Source: Parvularcula sp. BBD 1991-13
GTDB lineage: Bacteria; Pseudomonadota; Alphaproteobacteria; Caulobacterales; Parvularculaceae
Direction of reading: 5' to 3'
Length of the DNA stretch: 64,000 nucleotides
Assembly (NCBI GenBank): GCA_001657385.1
Contig: LYSZ01000004.1
Coordinates: forward strand, 186,001-250,000
Below, one piece after another: positions 17,232 to 25,275 of this stretch (positions are counted from its first letter, which is position 1; each line of letters starts with the position of its first letter). The translations under genes were made by a program, and so were the position numbers. The notes under the pieces were generated by a model. It was not told where the DNA came from. It did no database searches and saw only the letters and a list, made by a program, of their open reading frames with translations.

Positions 17232-18167
17232 TCACGCGGCGGCTTCCTGCGCGTCGGACGCGTTCGACGTCAACGCCGCTTCGTCCTTCAGCCATTGCTT
17301 GAATGCATTGACCGCCGGCGATGACGACTTCGACGGCGGGTGGACGATGTAATACGCAAAATCCGTAGGCGTTGTTAAATCGAATGGAATGACCAGCCGC
17401 GCCGCTTCGAGGTCGGCCAGCGCCAGCGCCGCCTTGGCCAGCGCCACGCCCTTGCCCGCCACCGCCGCCTCGATGACGAGGCTCGACTGGTTGAACTTCA
17501 GGCCCCGCTCGCCCTCCTTGTGGCTGACGCCGGCGGCTTTCAGCCACATCGGCCAGGTCGGGCAGTTGGGATCGTTGTCGGCGCTGGAATCATGCAGGAG
17601 CGTGTGGTGGACCAGGTCCGCCGGCGCCTTGAGCGGATGCTCTCCCGTCATCAGCGACGGGCTGCATACCGGGACGATCTTTTCAGCCATAAGGTGACAC
17701 ACTTCCAGGTCCGGATATTGCCCGGCGCCGTACCGGATCGCGAGATCGACATCGTCGACCGCGAAATCCACCACGTCCATGTCGGCGGACACCCAGACGT
17801 CGATTTCCGGATGCGCCGCCTGGAACCGGTCGAGACGCGGCACCAGCCATTTGGAGGCGAGGGACGGCGCCACCGAAACGGTAAGGCGGCTGGTGTCGGC
17901 CTTCGCCGCGAGGATTTTCCCCGCCTCCGCCAGCCTGTCGAACCCCTCGCGCAGGATCGGCAGGCTCGCCTGCGCCTCGTCCGTCAGCAGGAGCGCGCGC
18001 TTCTGCCGCCGGAACACCGGCGTCTGCAGGAAATCCTCAAGGGCCTTGATCTGCTGGCTGACGGCCCCGGGCGTCACGTGAAGCTCTTCCGCTGCTTTAG
18101 TGAAGCTTAAATGCCTGGCGGCGGCTTCAAAAACACGGAGCGCGTTCAGAGGCGGCAAACGCTTCAT
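17232..18167 (-). CDS. GcvA-like LysR-family transcriptional regulator
   Basis: A 311-residue LysR regulator closely resembling the GcvA group. The N-terminus MKRLPPLNALRVFEAAAR and the helix-turn-helix FTKAAEELHVTPGAVSQQIK are characteristic. The C-terminal half is a periplasmic-binding-protein-like effector domain (SVAPSLASKWLVPRL, VDLAIRYGAG). The last 15 residues are alanine-rich. It is divergent from the cysG operon. Two direct repeats containing CTAAT, the core of E. coli GcvA sites, lie between them, consistent with autoregulation and control of the operon. Its ligand is not predictable. Confidence 0.9.
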   Translation of the reverse strand: MKRLPPLNALRVFEAAARHLSFTKAAEELHVTPGAVSQQIKALEDFLQTPVFRRQKRALLLTDEAQASLPILREGFDRLAEAGKILAAKADTSRLTVSVAPSLASKWLVPRLDRFQAAHPEIDVWVSADMDVVDFAVDDVDLAIRYGAGQYPDLEVCHLMAEKIVPVCSPSLMTGEHPLKAPADLVHHTLLHDSSADNDPNCPTWPMWLKAAGVSHKEGERGLKFNQSSLVIEAAVAGKGVALAKAALALADLEAARLVIPFDLTTPTDFAYYIVHPPSKSSSPAVNAFKQWLKDEAALTSNASDAQEAAA

Positions 18168-18218
18168 TTTCTGTGGCTCTCCCTTTCTGGCCGCAGAGCG
18201 GAGTCGATAAGTTGTTCT

Positions 18219-18291
18219 CAGAAAAACTAATATGATAACGGCTTTATGGATATCACAAGCTCGCGATCATTCAAACAGAAAAACTAATTTG
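18219..18291. promoter_or_regulatory. Paired direct repeats with CTAAT cores, likely LysR/GcvA operators
   Basis: CAGAAAAACTAATATG (18219-18234) and CAGAAAAACTAATTTG (18276-18291) differ at one base and are 57 bp apart. They sit between the GcvA-like gene and cysG. Each contains CTAAT, the core of known GcvA binding sites. Confidence 0.55.
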
Positions 18292-18443
18292 TTGGCGGCT
18301 GCGCGGATGAACGCCCGGTTCTATAGCGAACCTATTAAACGGCTTAAAAATTATGGTTTGAGGGCGGTAATGCCGCCGACTAGCTTTTCACTGACATCGA
18401 ACGCCGGATGTCAGCTGCGTTTCATAATGTAGAAAATCTATCA

Positions 18444-19847
18444 ATGAAAAAATATCCGCTATTCATCGACCTGGACAACCGCCGCACGCCGATCATCGGC
18501 GGCGGCGTAGCGGCCTTGCGCAAGGCGCGGCTGGTCGCCGCCGCCGGCGCGCGCCCGGTGTTCATCTGGCCTGACATCGACCCCGAGATCGAGCGCGAAT
18601 TCGGCGACGCGGCGGAATACATCGATTGCCGTCCGGCGGCGGCCGACCTTGCCGGCGCGCGCATCGTCTTCGTCGCGGTGGAAGACGGGGACGACCCCGC
18701 CCGCTGGGCCGAACTGGCGAAGACGGCCGGCGCCCTCGTCAACGTGGTGGACAGGCCGGCCCTGTGCGATTTCACCACCCCGTCCATCATCGACCGCGGC
18801 GCCCTCGTGATCGCCATTTCCACCGACGGCGCCGGGCCGGTTTTCGGCCGCGATTTGCGGGCGCGGATCGAGGCGATGCTGCCCGCGCGGATCGGCGCGC
18901 TGCTCGATTTCGCCGCCGGCTACCGCGATGCGGTCAAGGCCAAGATCGGCGAAGGCGGCCGGCGCGCCTTCTGGGAGCGGTTCTTCAAGGGGCCGGTCGC
19001 GGCGAAGGCGCTGGCGGGCGACGAGGCCGGCGCGCGCGAAGCCATGATCGAGACGCTCAACAGGCCGCAGGATGCGCCCGGGCCGGGCGTCGTGCATATT
19101 GTCGGCGCCGGCCCCGGCGATCCGGACCTTTTGACCCTGAAGGCTTTCCGCCTCATTCAGCAGGCGGACGTTATTCTCTATGACCGCCTCGTCAGCAACG
19201 AGATCCTGAATCTCGCGCGCCGCGACGCCGACCGGGTTTATGTCGGCAAGGCGAAAGCCGACCACGCCGTTCCGCAGGAAGACATCGAGGCGCGCATGAT
19301 CGCCTTCGCCCGCGAGGGCAAGATGGTGGTGCGCCTCAAGGGCGGCGATCCGTTCGTGTTCGGTCGCGGCGGCGAGGAACTGGAGGCCGTGCGCGCCGCC
19401 GGTATCGCCGCCGCCGTGACCCCCGGCGTCACCGCCGCGACCGGGTGCGCCGCCGCCGCCGGCATGGCGCTCACCCATCGCGACGCCGCCCAGTCGGTGA
19501 CCTTCGTCACCGGGCACGCCAAGGGCGACGCCGAACCCGACCTTGACTGGGGCGCGCTGGCGGCGCTGAAAAACACCCTTGTCGTCTATATGGGCGTGGG
19601 CAAGGCCGCGGCCATCGCCGGCAACCTTATCCGCTGCGGGCGTTCGGCATCGACGCCGGTCGCGGTGATCGAAAACGGGACGCGTCCGGAACAGATCATC
19701 GTCAAGGGCGCGCTTGGCGAACTGCCGGCGCTGATCGGCCGCGCCGGCGTCAAAGGTCCCGCGCTCCTTGTCATCGGCGAGGTCGCGGCCATGGCGGACG
19801 GCGACACGCTCTCGCAACTCCTGGAAAAAGAAAGGCTCGTCGCATGA
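18444..19847 (+). CDS. cysG: Siroheme synthase (multifunctional CysG)
   Basis: Makes siroheme for sulfite reductase from uroporphyrinogen III: methylation, dehydrogenation and Fe chelation in one protein. The N-terminal dehydrogenase/chelatase domain (about residues 1-150) has the NAD motif RTPIIGGGVAALRKARL and IAISTDGAGPVFGRDLR. The C-terminal SUMT methyltransferase domain (about 215-460) has VHIVGAGPGDPDLLTLKA, VRLKGGDPFVFGRGGEE and VTPGVTAATG. The length of 467 is normal. ATG 18444 is used; a longer frame from 18408 adds 12 residues without homology. It heads the sulfate operon and overlaps the next gene by 4 bp. Confidence 0.95.
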   Translation: MKKYPLFIDLDNRRTPIIGGGVAALRKARLVAAAGARPVFIWPDIDPEIEREFGDAAEYIDCRPAAADLAGARIVFVAVEDGDDPARWAELAKTAGALVNVVDRPALCDFTTPSIIDRGALVIAISTDGAGPVFGRDLRARIEAMLPARIGALLDFAAGYRDAVKAKIGEGGRRAFWERFFKGPVAAKALAGDEAGAREAMIETLNRPQDAPGPGVVHIVGAGPGDPDLLTLKAFRLIQQADVILYDRLVSNEILNLARRDADRVYVGKAKADHAVPQEDIEARMIAFAREGKMVVRLKGGDPFVFGRGGEELEAVRAAGIAAAVTPGVTAATGCAAAAGMALTHRDAAQSVTFVTGHAKGDAEPDLDWGALAALKNTLVVYMGVGKAAAIAGNLIRCGRSASTPVAVIENGTRPEQIIVKGALGELPALIGRAGVKGPALLVIGEVAAMADGDTLSQLLEKERLVA

Positions 19848-20125
19848 AGGCGATTACGGCAAACCGGCTCGAAGACGGCGCGGTCGTCTATCTTGACGAT
19901 AACGGTCGGTGGACGGCGCGGATCGGGCGCGCCGCGCGCTTCGACGGCGAGGCGGGCGAAGCGGCCCTGGCCGATGCGAAACTGCGCATGACGGAGATCG
20001 CCGACATCTATCTCATCGATATCGGCGAGGACGGCGCGCCGGCGGGCCGCGCGACCCTGCGCGAGACCATCCGCACCGCCGGGCCGACCGTGCGCCGCGA
20101 TCTCGGCTACCAGGCGGAGGCGTGA
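19844..20125 (+). CDS. DUF2849 family protein
   Basis: A 93-residue soluble protein of the DUF2849 family, which recurs between cysG and sulfite reductase genes in alphaproteobacteria. It contains the typical ANRLEDGAVVYLDDNGRW start and YLIDIGEDG near residue 60. No catalytic motif is visible. It overlaps cysG by 4 bp and the GST gene by 1 bp (TGATG), so it is translationally coupled. A helper role in siroheme or sulfite reductase function is an inference from context alone. Confidence 0.88.
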   Translation: MKAITANRLEDGAVVYLDDNGRWTARIGRAARFDGEAGEAALADAKLRMTEIADIYLIDIGEDGAPAGRATLRETIRTAGPTVRRDLGYQAEA

Positions 20126-20751
20126 TGACCGGCGCGTTCGTCATCTACGGCGACAGCCGCAGCGGCAACTGCCTCAAGGTGCGCTGGACGGCGGACCTTG
20201 TCGGGCTCGACTACGACTGGGTCGAGACCGACATCATGCAGGGCCAGTCCCGCACCGAGGCGTTTTTGAAGCTTAACCCGAGCGGTCAGACCCCGACGAT
20301 GGTCCTGCCGGACGGGCGCCCCCTGGCCCAGTCCAATGCGATCATTCTTTACATCGCCGAACTGACGCGCAGCGCGCTCATCCCGCAGGACGCTTACGCC
20401 CGCGCAAAGATGAACGAGTGGCTGTTCTGGGAGCAATACTCCCACGAGCCCTACATCGCCGTGCGGCGCTTTCTCAAACTGCTCGCCGGCAAAGGCGACG
20501 ACGAAATCGACGCCAGGCTGTTGACCCGCGGGCGCGCCGCGCTCGAGCGCATGGAGCGCGCCGTCGGCGAGAGCCCCTATCTGGCCGGCGACGCGCTCAG
20601 CCTCGCCGACATCGCCCTCGTCGCCTACACCCGCGTCGCCCATGAAGGCGGGTTCGACCTTTCCGGTTTTCCCAATGTCCGCGCCTGGGTGGCGCGGGTC
20701 GAAGGCGATCTTTCCCTGAAACCGGCCGCGCAACCGGCGGAGGCTTTGTAA
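20125..20751 (+). CDS. Glutathione S-transferase family protein
   Basis: A 208-residue GST-fold protein. The N-terminal thioredoxin-like domain starts FVIYGDSRSGNCLKVRW with serines near residue 11-13 in the catalytic position, has NPSGQTPTMVLPDG (cis-proline loop) and QSNAIILYIAE (glutathione-binding SNAI motif). The helical C-terminal domain contains AGDALSLADIALVAYTRVA (N-capping box). It overlaps its neighbours on both sides by one base, so it belongs to the sulfate operon, an unusual place for a GST. Substrate unknown. Confidence 0.88.
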   Translation: MTGAFVIYGDSRSGNCLKVRWTADLVGLDYDWVETDIMQGQSRTEAFLKLNPSGQTPTMVLPDGRPLAQSNAIILYIAELTRSALIPQDAYARAKMNEWLFWEQYSHEPYIAVRRFLKLLAGKGDDEIDARLLTRGRAALERMERAVGESPYLAGDALSLADIALVAYTRVAHEGGFDLSGFPNVRAWVARVEGDLSLKPAAQPAEAL

Positions 20752-22406
20752 TGTACCGCTACGACGAATTCGACGCGACCATGGTCAAGGAGCGTACGGA
20801 GCAATTTCGCGGGCAGGTGGCGCGCCGCCTCGCCGGGGAAATCTCCGAGGACGAGTTCAAGCCCCTGCGGCTGATGAACGGGCTCTATCTCCAGCTTCAC
20901 GCCTATATGCTGCGGGTCGCCATTCCCTACGGAACCCTGTCCTCGCGCCAGATGCGCCGGCTCGCCCATGTGGCGCGGACCTACGACAAGGGATATGCGC
21001 ATTTCACCACGCGCCAGAACGTTCAGTTCAACTGGCCGGCGCTGGTCGACGTGCCGCAGATCCTGTCGGATCTGGCCGAGGCGCAGATGCACGCCATCCA
21101 GACCTCCGGCAACTGCATTCGCAACGTCACCTCCGACCAGTATGCGGGCGCGGCGGCCGACGAGGCGGAGGATCCGCGCCCCTACGCCGAGATGATCCGT
21201 CAGTGGTCGACTTTTCATCCGGAGTTTTCGTTCCTGCCGCGCAAGTTCAAGATCGCCGTCACGGCGGCGGAAAACGACCGCGCCGCGGTGAAGGTGCACG
21301 ATATCGGCCTTCAGCTTCGCAAGAACGACGCCGGCGAGACTGGCTTCAGGGTGATCGTGGGCGGCGGGCTCGGCCGCACGCCCTATGTCGGGCATGCGAT
21401 CCGGGAGTTTCTGCCCAGGGAGAGCCTCCTTTCGTATCTTGAGGCGATCCTGCGCGTCTATAATCTGCAGGGGCGGCGCGACAATCTTTACAAGGCGCGC
21501 ATCAAGATCCTGGTGAACGCCGTCGGCGCCGATGCGTTCCGCGACATGGTGGAGGCCGAATGGGCCGCCATGACGAAGAACGGCGTCGATCTGCCAGCGG
21601 AGGAAATGGAGCGCATCCGCGCTTACTTCGCGCCGCCGGCGTTCGAGACGCTGCCGGCGGAAAGCGCCGCGCTGGAAGGCGCGCGCGGGCGCGAGCCTGA
21701 ATTCGACCGTTGGCTGCGTGTGAACACGCACGCGCACAAGACGCCCGGTTACGCCATCGTCAATGTCTCGCTGAAACCGATCGGCGGCATTCCGGGCGAT
21801 GCGAGCGACGTTCAGATGGACGCGGTCGCCGACCTCGCGGAGCAATATTCGCTGGACGAGATCCGCGTCACCCATGAACAGAACCTTGTCCTGCCGCATG
21901 TGCGGCAAGACGATCTTTATACGGTCTGGCGCGCGCTCGGGGAGCGCGATCTCGCCACCGCCAATCTCGGCATGGTCAGCGACATCATCGCCTGTCCGGG
22001 GCTCGATTACTGCAATCTGGCCAACGCCCGCTCGATCCCCGTCGCTCAGCGCATTTCCGAACGGTTCGCCGATCTCGGCCGGCAGGAGGATCTCGGCGAG
22101 CTGAAGATCAAGATTTCCGGCTGCATCAACGCCTGCGGCCACCACCATGTCGGACATATCGGCATTCTCGGCGTCGATAAGAAAGGCGAGGAGTTCTATC
22201 AGATCACCCTCGGCGGCTCCGGCGCGGAAGACGCCGCCATCGGCGAGATTGTCGGGCGCGGCCTGTCCTCGACTGAGGTGGTGGACGCGGTCGAACGGCT
22301 TGTCGGCTTTTATCGCGACGTCCGTCAGGACCATGAACGTTTTCTCGACACCTATCGCCGTCTCGGCGCGGAACCATTCAAGGAGGCGCTTTATGCCGCT
22401 GCTTAA
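20751..22406 (+). CDS. cysI: Nitrite/sulfite reductase hemoprotein (assimilatory sulfite reductase)
   Basis: Siroheme and [4Fe-4S] enzyme reducing sulfite to sulfide by six electrons. The 551-residue protein has two nitrite/sulfite reductase half-domains. Substrate-binding basic residues are seen in HFTTRQNVQFNW and SGNCIRNVTSD near residues 80-120. The cluster ligands are in ACPGLDYCNLA and SGCINACGHHHVGHIG (CxxxxxC and CxxxC) near residues 420-465. Gene order (siroheme synthase, DUF2849, DUF934, cysH) argues for sulfite rather than nitrite. Confidence 0.93.
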   Translation: MYRYDEFDATMVKERTEQFRGQVARRLAGEISEDEFKPLRLMNGLYLQLHAYMLRVAIPYGTLSSRQMRRLAHVARTYDKGYAHFTTRQNVQFNWPALVDVPQILSDLAEAQMHAIQTSGNCIRNVTSDQYAGAAADEAEDPRPYAEMIRQWSTFHPEFSFLPRKFKIAVTAAENDRAAVKVHDIGLQLRKNDAGETGFRVIVGGGLGRTPYVGHAIREFLPRESLLSYLEAILRVYNLQGRRDNLYKARIKILVNAVGADAFRDMVEAEWAAMTKNGVDLPAEEMERIRAYFAPPAFETLPAESAALEGARGREPEFDRWLRVNTHAHKTPGYAIVNVSLKPIGGIPGDASDVQMDAVADLAEQYSLDEIRVTHEQNLVLPHVRQDDLYTVWRALGERDLATANLGMVSDIIACPGLDYCNLANARSIPVAQRISERFADLGRQEDLGELKIKISGCINACGHHHVGHIGILGVDKKGEEFYQITLGGSGAEDAAIGEIVGRGLSSTEVVDAVERLVGFYRDVRQDHERFLDTYRRLGAEPFKEALYAAA

Positions 22407-22869
22407 ACTGTCCGAAGGCCGTCTGTCCCCGGCGCTTGAGGAGGCGCTTGTCGAAGTCTCGCTGGAGGCGTGGACCGCCGATCCCGACGCTCATGCCGAG
22501 GCGACGGCGCTGGCGATCTCGAACGATGCGCGCCTGGACGCCCTGGCCGGGCGCGACGCCGCCGCGCTCAATCGGTTCGACGTCGTGATTCTCGACTTTC
22601 CGACTTTCAAGGACGGGCGCGCCTACAGCCAGGCGCGGCTCTTGCGCGAGCGCTTCGGCTATGCCGGCGAATTGCGCGCGCGGGGCCATGTCCTGCGCGA
22701 CCAGATCCTGTTCATGGCGCGCTGCGGGTTCGACGCTTTTGATTTCCACGGAAACGATATCGGCGGCCTGGAGGAAGCGTTGCGCGAGTTCAGTTTCGTT
22801 TACCAGGCCGCGGCGGACGCGGCCGAACCGGTCTGGCGGCGGCGGTTGAAAATCGCCGCGGCGGCCTAG
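22393..22869 (+). CDS. DUF934 family protein
   Basis: A 158-residue protein of the DUF934 family, which is almost always next to cysI/cysH in proteobacteria. The conserved block is IILDFPTFKDGRAYSQARLL then GELRARGHVLRDQILFMARCGFDAF, near residues 65-115. Function is unestablished; a role in electron delivery to, or maturation of, sulfite reductase is often suggested. It overlaps the cysI end by 14 bp. Confidence 0.9.
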   Translation: MPLLKLSEGRLSPALEEALVEVSLEAWTADPDAHAEATALAISNDARLDALAGRDAAALNRFDVVILDFPTFKDGRAYSQARLLRERFGYAGELRARGHVLRDQILFMARCGFDAFDFHGNDIGGLEEALREFSFVYQAAADAAEPVWRRRLKIAAAA

Positions 22870-22881
22870 GGATAACCGCTC

Positions 22882-23613
22882 ATGAAAACCAGCGCCGCCA
22901 TCCTGCCCGCCGAACCCGCCGCGACCGTCTCCCGCGAGGAGCGCGCGCGTCGCCTCGCCATGCGGTATTCCGCGTCCGACGCGCGGGACATTCTCGCCCA
23001 CGCGATCGGGCAGGAATTCGCGGGCGGCATTGCGCTTGTCTCTTCGTTCGGCGCGGAATCGGCCGTGCTGCTGCACATGGTCGCCGAAATCGACCGCACC
23101 CTGCCGGTCCTGTTTCTGGAGACCGGCAAGCATTTCGCCCAGACCCTCAGCTACAAGAAAAAACTTGTCCAGCGCCTCGGCTTGTCCGACGTTCGCGAAC
23201 TGCGCCCCGACGGCGACGCGCTCGCGGCGCAGGACGGCCAGGGCGACCTGTGGAAGCGCGACGCGGACGCCTGCTGTACGCTGCGCAAGGTGCGGCCGCT
23301 GGACGGCGCCCTGAAAGCGTTCGACGCCTGGATTACGGGGCGCAAGCAGTTTCACGGCGGCGGGCGCGCGGCCCTGCCGGCGTTTGAGGCGAACGCGACC
23401 CATATCAAGGTCAATCCGCTTATCCGTTGGGGTAAGGACGATGTGGAAGCGTACATGCTGGCGCACGACCTGCCGCGTCATCCGCTGACGGGCCAGGGCT
23501 ATCCCTCCATCGGCTGCTGGCCGTGCACGCATCCGGTGGCGGCGGGCGACGACGTGCGCGCCGGGCGCTGGCGCGGCGCGGCCAAGACCGAATGCGGCAT
23601 TCACGGGCGGTAG
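22882..23613 (+). CDS. cysH: Phospho/adenylyl-sulfate reductase, Fe-S type
   Basis: Reduces adenylyl sulfate (or PAPS) to sulfite using thioredoxin. The 243-residue protein has SSFGAESAVLLHM (nucleotide loop), FLETGKHFAQT, the C-terminal catalytic cysteine in ECGIH (Cys238), and both the Cys131-Cys132 pair (ACCTLRK) and Cys212/Cys215 (GCWPC). These four cysteines bind a [4Fe-4S] cluster and mark the APS-reductase type, unlike the cluster-free E. coli PAPS reductase. It is the last gene of the operon, 12 bp after DUF934. Confidence 0.93.
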   Translation: MKTSAAILPAEPAATVSREERARRLAMRYSASDARDILAHAIGQEFAGGIALVSSFGAESAVLLHMVAEIDRTLPVLFLETGKHFAQTLSYKKKLVQRLGLSDVRELRPDGDALAAQDGQGDLWKRDADACCTLRKVRPLDGALKAFDAWITGRKQFHGGGRAALPAFEANATHIKVNPLIRWGKDDVEAYMLAHDLPRHPLTGQGYPSIGCWPCTHPVAAGDDVRAGRWRGAAKTECGIHGR

Positions 23614-23730
23614 CGGCCAGTCGTCCGTAGGCGGCGGGTCTCGCAGCCGCGGGCGAAGCCCCGCCAGAAATCCTTAACAAAATCCGCAAAAGGGACGCCG
23701 CCAGGTTGGTTCGGCCGCGGCTTATGCTGT

Positions 23731-23841
23731 CTATAGCGTGTCGCAGCAAAAGCGGATCACTGCTTTCGCCGTTCGCGACACGCTCCATTTATCAATACAG
23801 CTGGCAATACAGCGCCAATTGTGAATCGCGCCGAACGCAAT
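23731..23841 (+). repeat. Dispersed intergenic repeat, copy 1
   Basis: About 110 bp between the convergent cysH and hydrolase genes. It begins with CTATAGCGTGTCGC and contains GTTCGCGACACGCTCC, so its ends form a 10-bp palindrome (AGCGTGTCGC / GCGACACGCT). It closes with ATTGTGAATCGC. A second copy in reverse orientation lies at 56421-56520. Confidence 0.65.
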
Positions 23842-23846
23842 CGGCT

Positions 23847-24701
23847 TTAGTCGATCCGGCCTAAAAACGCCTCGATCGCGGCCCATGCCGCCGGTTCGGT
23901 CAGCATCGGCGCGTGACCGACGCGCGCGACCTCGGCATAGTCGAAATACGGATGAACGGCGCGCATCCTGTCGACGATCGGCGGCGTCAGGAGATCGCTG
24001 ATTTCGCCGCGTATCAGCAGGGTGGGCTTTGTTTTCAGGCTTTCGAACGCCGGCCAGAGGTCCGGCGCGGGGCCGTTTTCGATCAGCGCGCGGGCGATGC
24101 CGGGGTCGTAATCGAGGGTCCATTCGCCGCTTTCCAGCCGCCTGAAGGTGCGTCTGGCGAAGGCCCGCCAGAAGGCGTCGTCCGCGTCCGGAAAAGCGAC
24201 CTCGTTGATCGCCCGGATACGCGCCGCCGCTTCGTCCAGGCTCGCCGCCGCCGCCGCGTCGCCGCCTACATATCCGGCGATGCGTGCGATCCCCTCGGGC
24301 TCCAGTTCGGGGCCGACGTCGTTGATGATCGCGGCGCGGACCAGCGCCGGCGCCCTCTCATTCGTCAGCATGGTGATGATGCCGCCCAGCGAGGTGCCGA
24401 TGAACACCGCTTGGGCGACGCCGAGCTGCCGCAGGGCCGCGATGACGTCGTCGCTGTAAACGGTGGGGAAATAGTTGGCGTAATCGGAATCATAGTCCGA
24501 ATCGGCGCGCCCGCGCAGCGACACGACGATGACGTCGCGCCCGGCGGCGGCGATTTTCGGCGCCAGATCCTCGAAGTCGCGAGCGTTGCGCGTCAGGCCG
24601 GGAATGCACAAGGCGGGCGTGCGCCCGCCCCCCTTGTAAAGGTGCGCGCGCATGGTCAACGAACCGGGCAGGGCGATGGCGATGTCCTGGCGAGACGTCA
24701 T
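23847..24701 (-). CDS. Alpha/beta-fold hydrolase
   Basis: A 284-residue alpha/beta hydrolase. The nucleophile elbow is FIGTSLGGI (serine near residue 106), with the oxyanion loop at CIPGLTRNARDFEDL, an acidic residue in RGEISDLLTP and the catalytic histidine in VARVGHAPML. Specificity cannot be read. ATG 24701 is preferred, with GAAAGG upstream; the frame extends to 24809 but the extra N-terminus is low-complexity. It converges on the cys operon, with a dispersed repeat between. Confidence 0.88.
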   Translation of the reverse strand: MTSRQDIAIALPGSLTMRAHLYKGGGRTPALCIPGLTRNARDFEDLAPKIAAAGRDVIVVSLRGRADSDYDSDYANYFPTVYSDDVIAALRQLGVAQAVFIGTSLGGIITMLTNERAPALVRAAIINDVGPELEPEGIARIAGYVGGDAAAAASLDEAAARIRAINEVAFPDADDAFWRAFARRTFRRLESGEWTLDYDPGIARALIENGPAPDLWPAFESLKTKPTLLIRGEISDLLTPPIVDRMRAVHPYFDYAEVARVGHAPMLTEPAAWAAIEAFLGRID

Positions 24702-24810
24702 CAAGGCGCCTTTCAAGCGGCCGAGCCCGTCCGGACAAGGCGGCGGGCGCGGGAGAGCGTTTTCAGCACGATTTGTAAGCTTACACACCAAGGCGGCCGC
24801 CGCCGTCAAT

Positions 24811-24844
24811 GTAATCTGAGCGGCGATGTAATCTGAGCGGCGAT
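24811..24844. repeat. Perfect 17-bp tandem duplication
   Basis: GTAATCTGAGCGGCGAT occurs twice in direct succession (24811-24827, 24828-24844). A partial third unit (GCGGCGAT) follows near 24850. It is intergenic, upstream of the alpha/beta hydrolase start. Confidence 0.85.
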
Positions 24845-25027
24845 CTTTGCGGCGATCTTCATGATGATCGTGGGGCGCCGGCGCGCCATGGCGGCCGAGC
24901 GTCGGAAAAGTCAGGGGCGCGCTGACGATCGAGGGCGCGCGCGGGCCCGAAGTCAGCCGTCCATGGAGAAGTCAACCGTTCATGGGCAGGGGCGCAGAGA
25001 AAATATCGTTTGCATACAAGGGGTTGG

Positions 25028-25082
25028 TTAACCCTTTGTTAAGTTCGCCTAATGCCCTGTTAAGCAAAGATGTGATGATAAT
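25028..25082 (+). promoter_or_regulatory. Tandem CtrA-like boxes and -10 element of the TonB receptor promoter
   Basis: TTAA-N7-TTAA at 25028-25042 and CTAA-N7-TTAA at 25049-25063, matching the CtrA consensus. A -10-like GATAAT (25077-25082) lies about 23 bp downstream of the second box centre, so that box would cover the -35 region as in CtrA-activated promoters. Confidence 0.5.
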
Positions 25083-25163
25083 ACCACACTTGGGGCGGAG
25101 AGTGCGCCGCAGCTACTCTTGCGTGTTGACGATGTTGCAAGAGCGGAAATAGCTTTTTGACAG

Positions 25164-25240
25164 TGTCGATCTGCCAATCGACAGCATAACGCCCTTTCTC
25201 GGTGGGGCGTCCGCGGGGCCGATCTTCAAGTCAAGATCGG
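25164..25240 (+). other. Two hairpins in the 5' leader of the TonB receptor
   Basis: TGTCGAT/ATCGACA (25164-25183, 6-nt loop) and CCGATCTT/AAGATCGG (25219-25240, 6-nt loop). Both are perfect stems inside the predicted long leader; no known riboswitch class is recognised. They may stabilise the message or take part in post-transcriptional control. Confidence 0.5.
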
Positions 25241-25275
25241 TCCAGCTCTTTTGTAACTCGGAGGGATAACAAATA

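Larger units (their letters stand above)
24702..25275. other. Long regulatory region ahead of the TonB-dependent receptor
   Basis: No gene seen. It holds a perfect 17-bp tandem repeat (24811-24844), a degenerate duplication AAGTCAGCCGTCCATGGAG / AAGTCAACCGTTCATGGGC (about 24950-24987), two CtrA-like boxes (25028-25063), a -10-like GATAAT (25077-25082) and a long leader with two hairpins (25164-25240). Confidence 0.65.

Noticed and set aside
18232-18432. A 66-codon ORF upstream of cysG
   Set aside because: No ribosome site, overlaps the putative operator repeats, and unlike any family.
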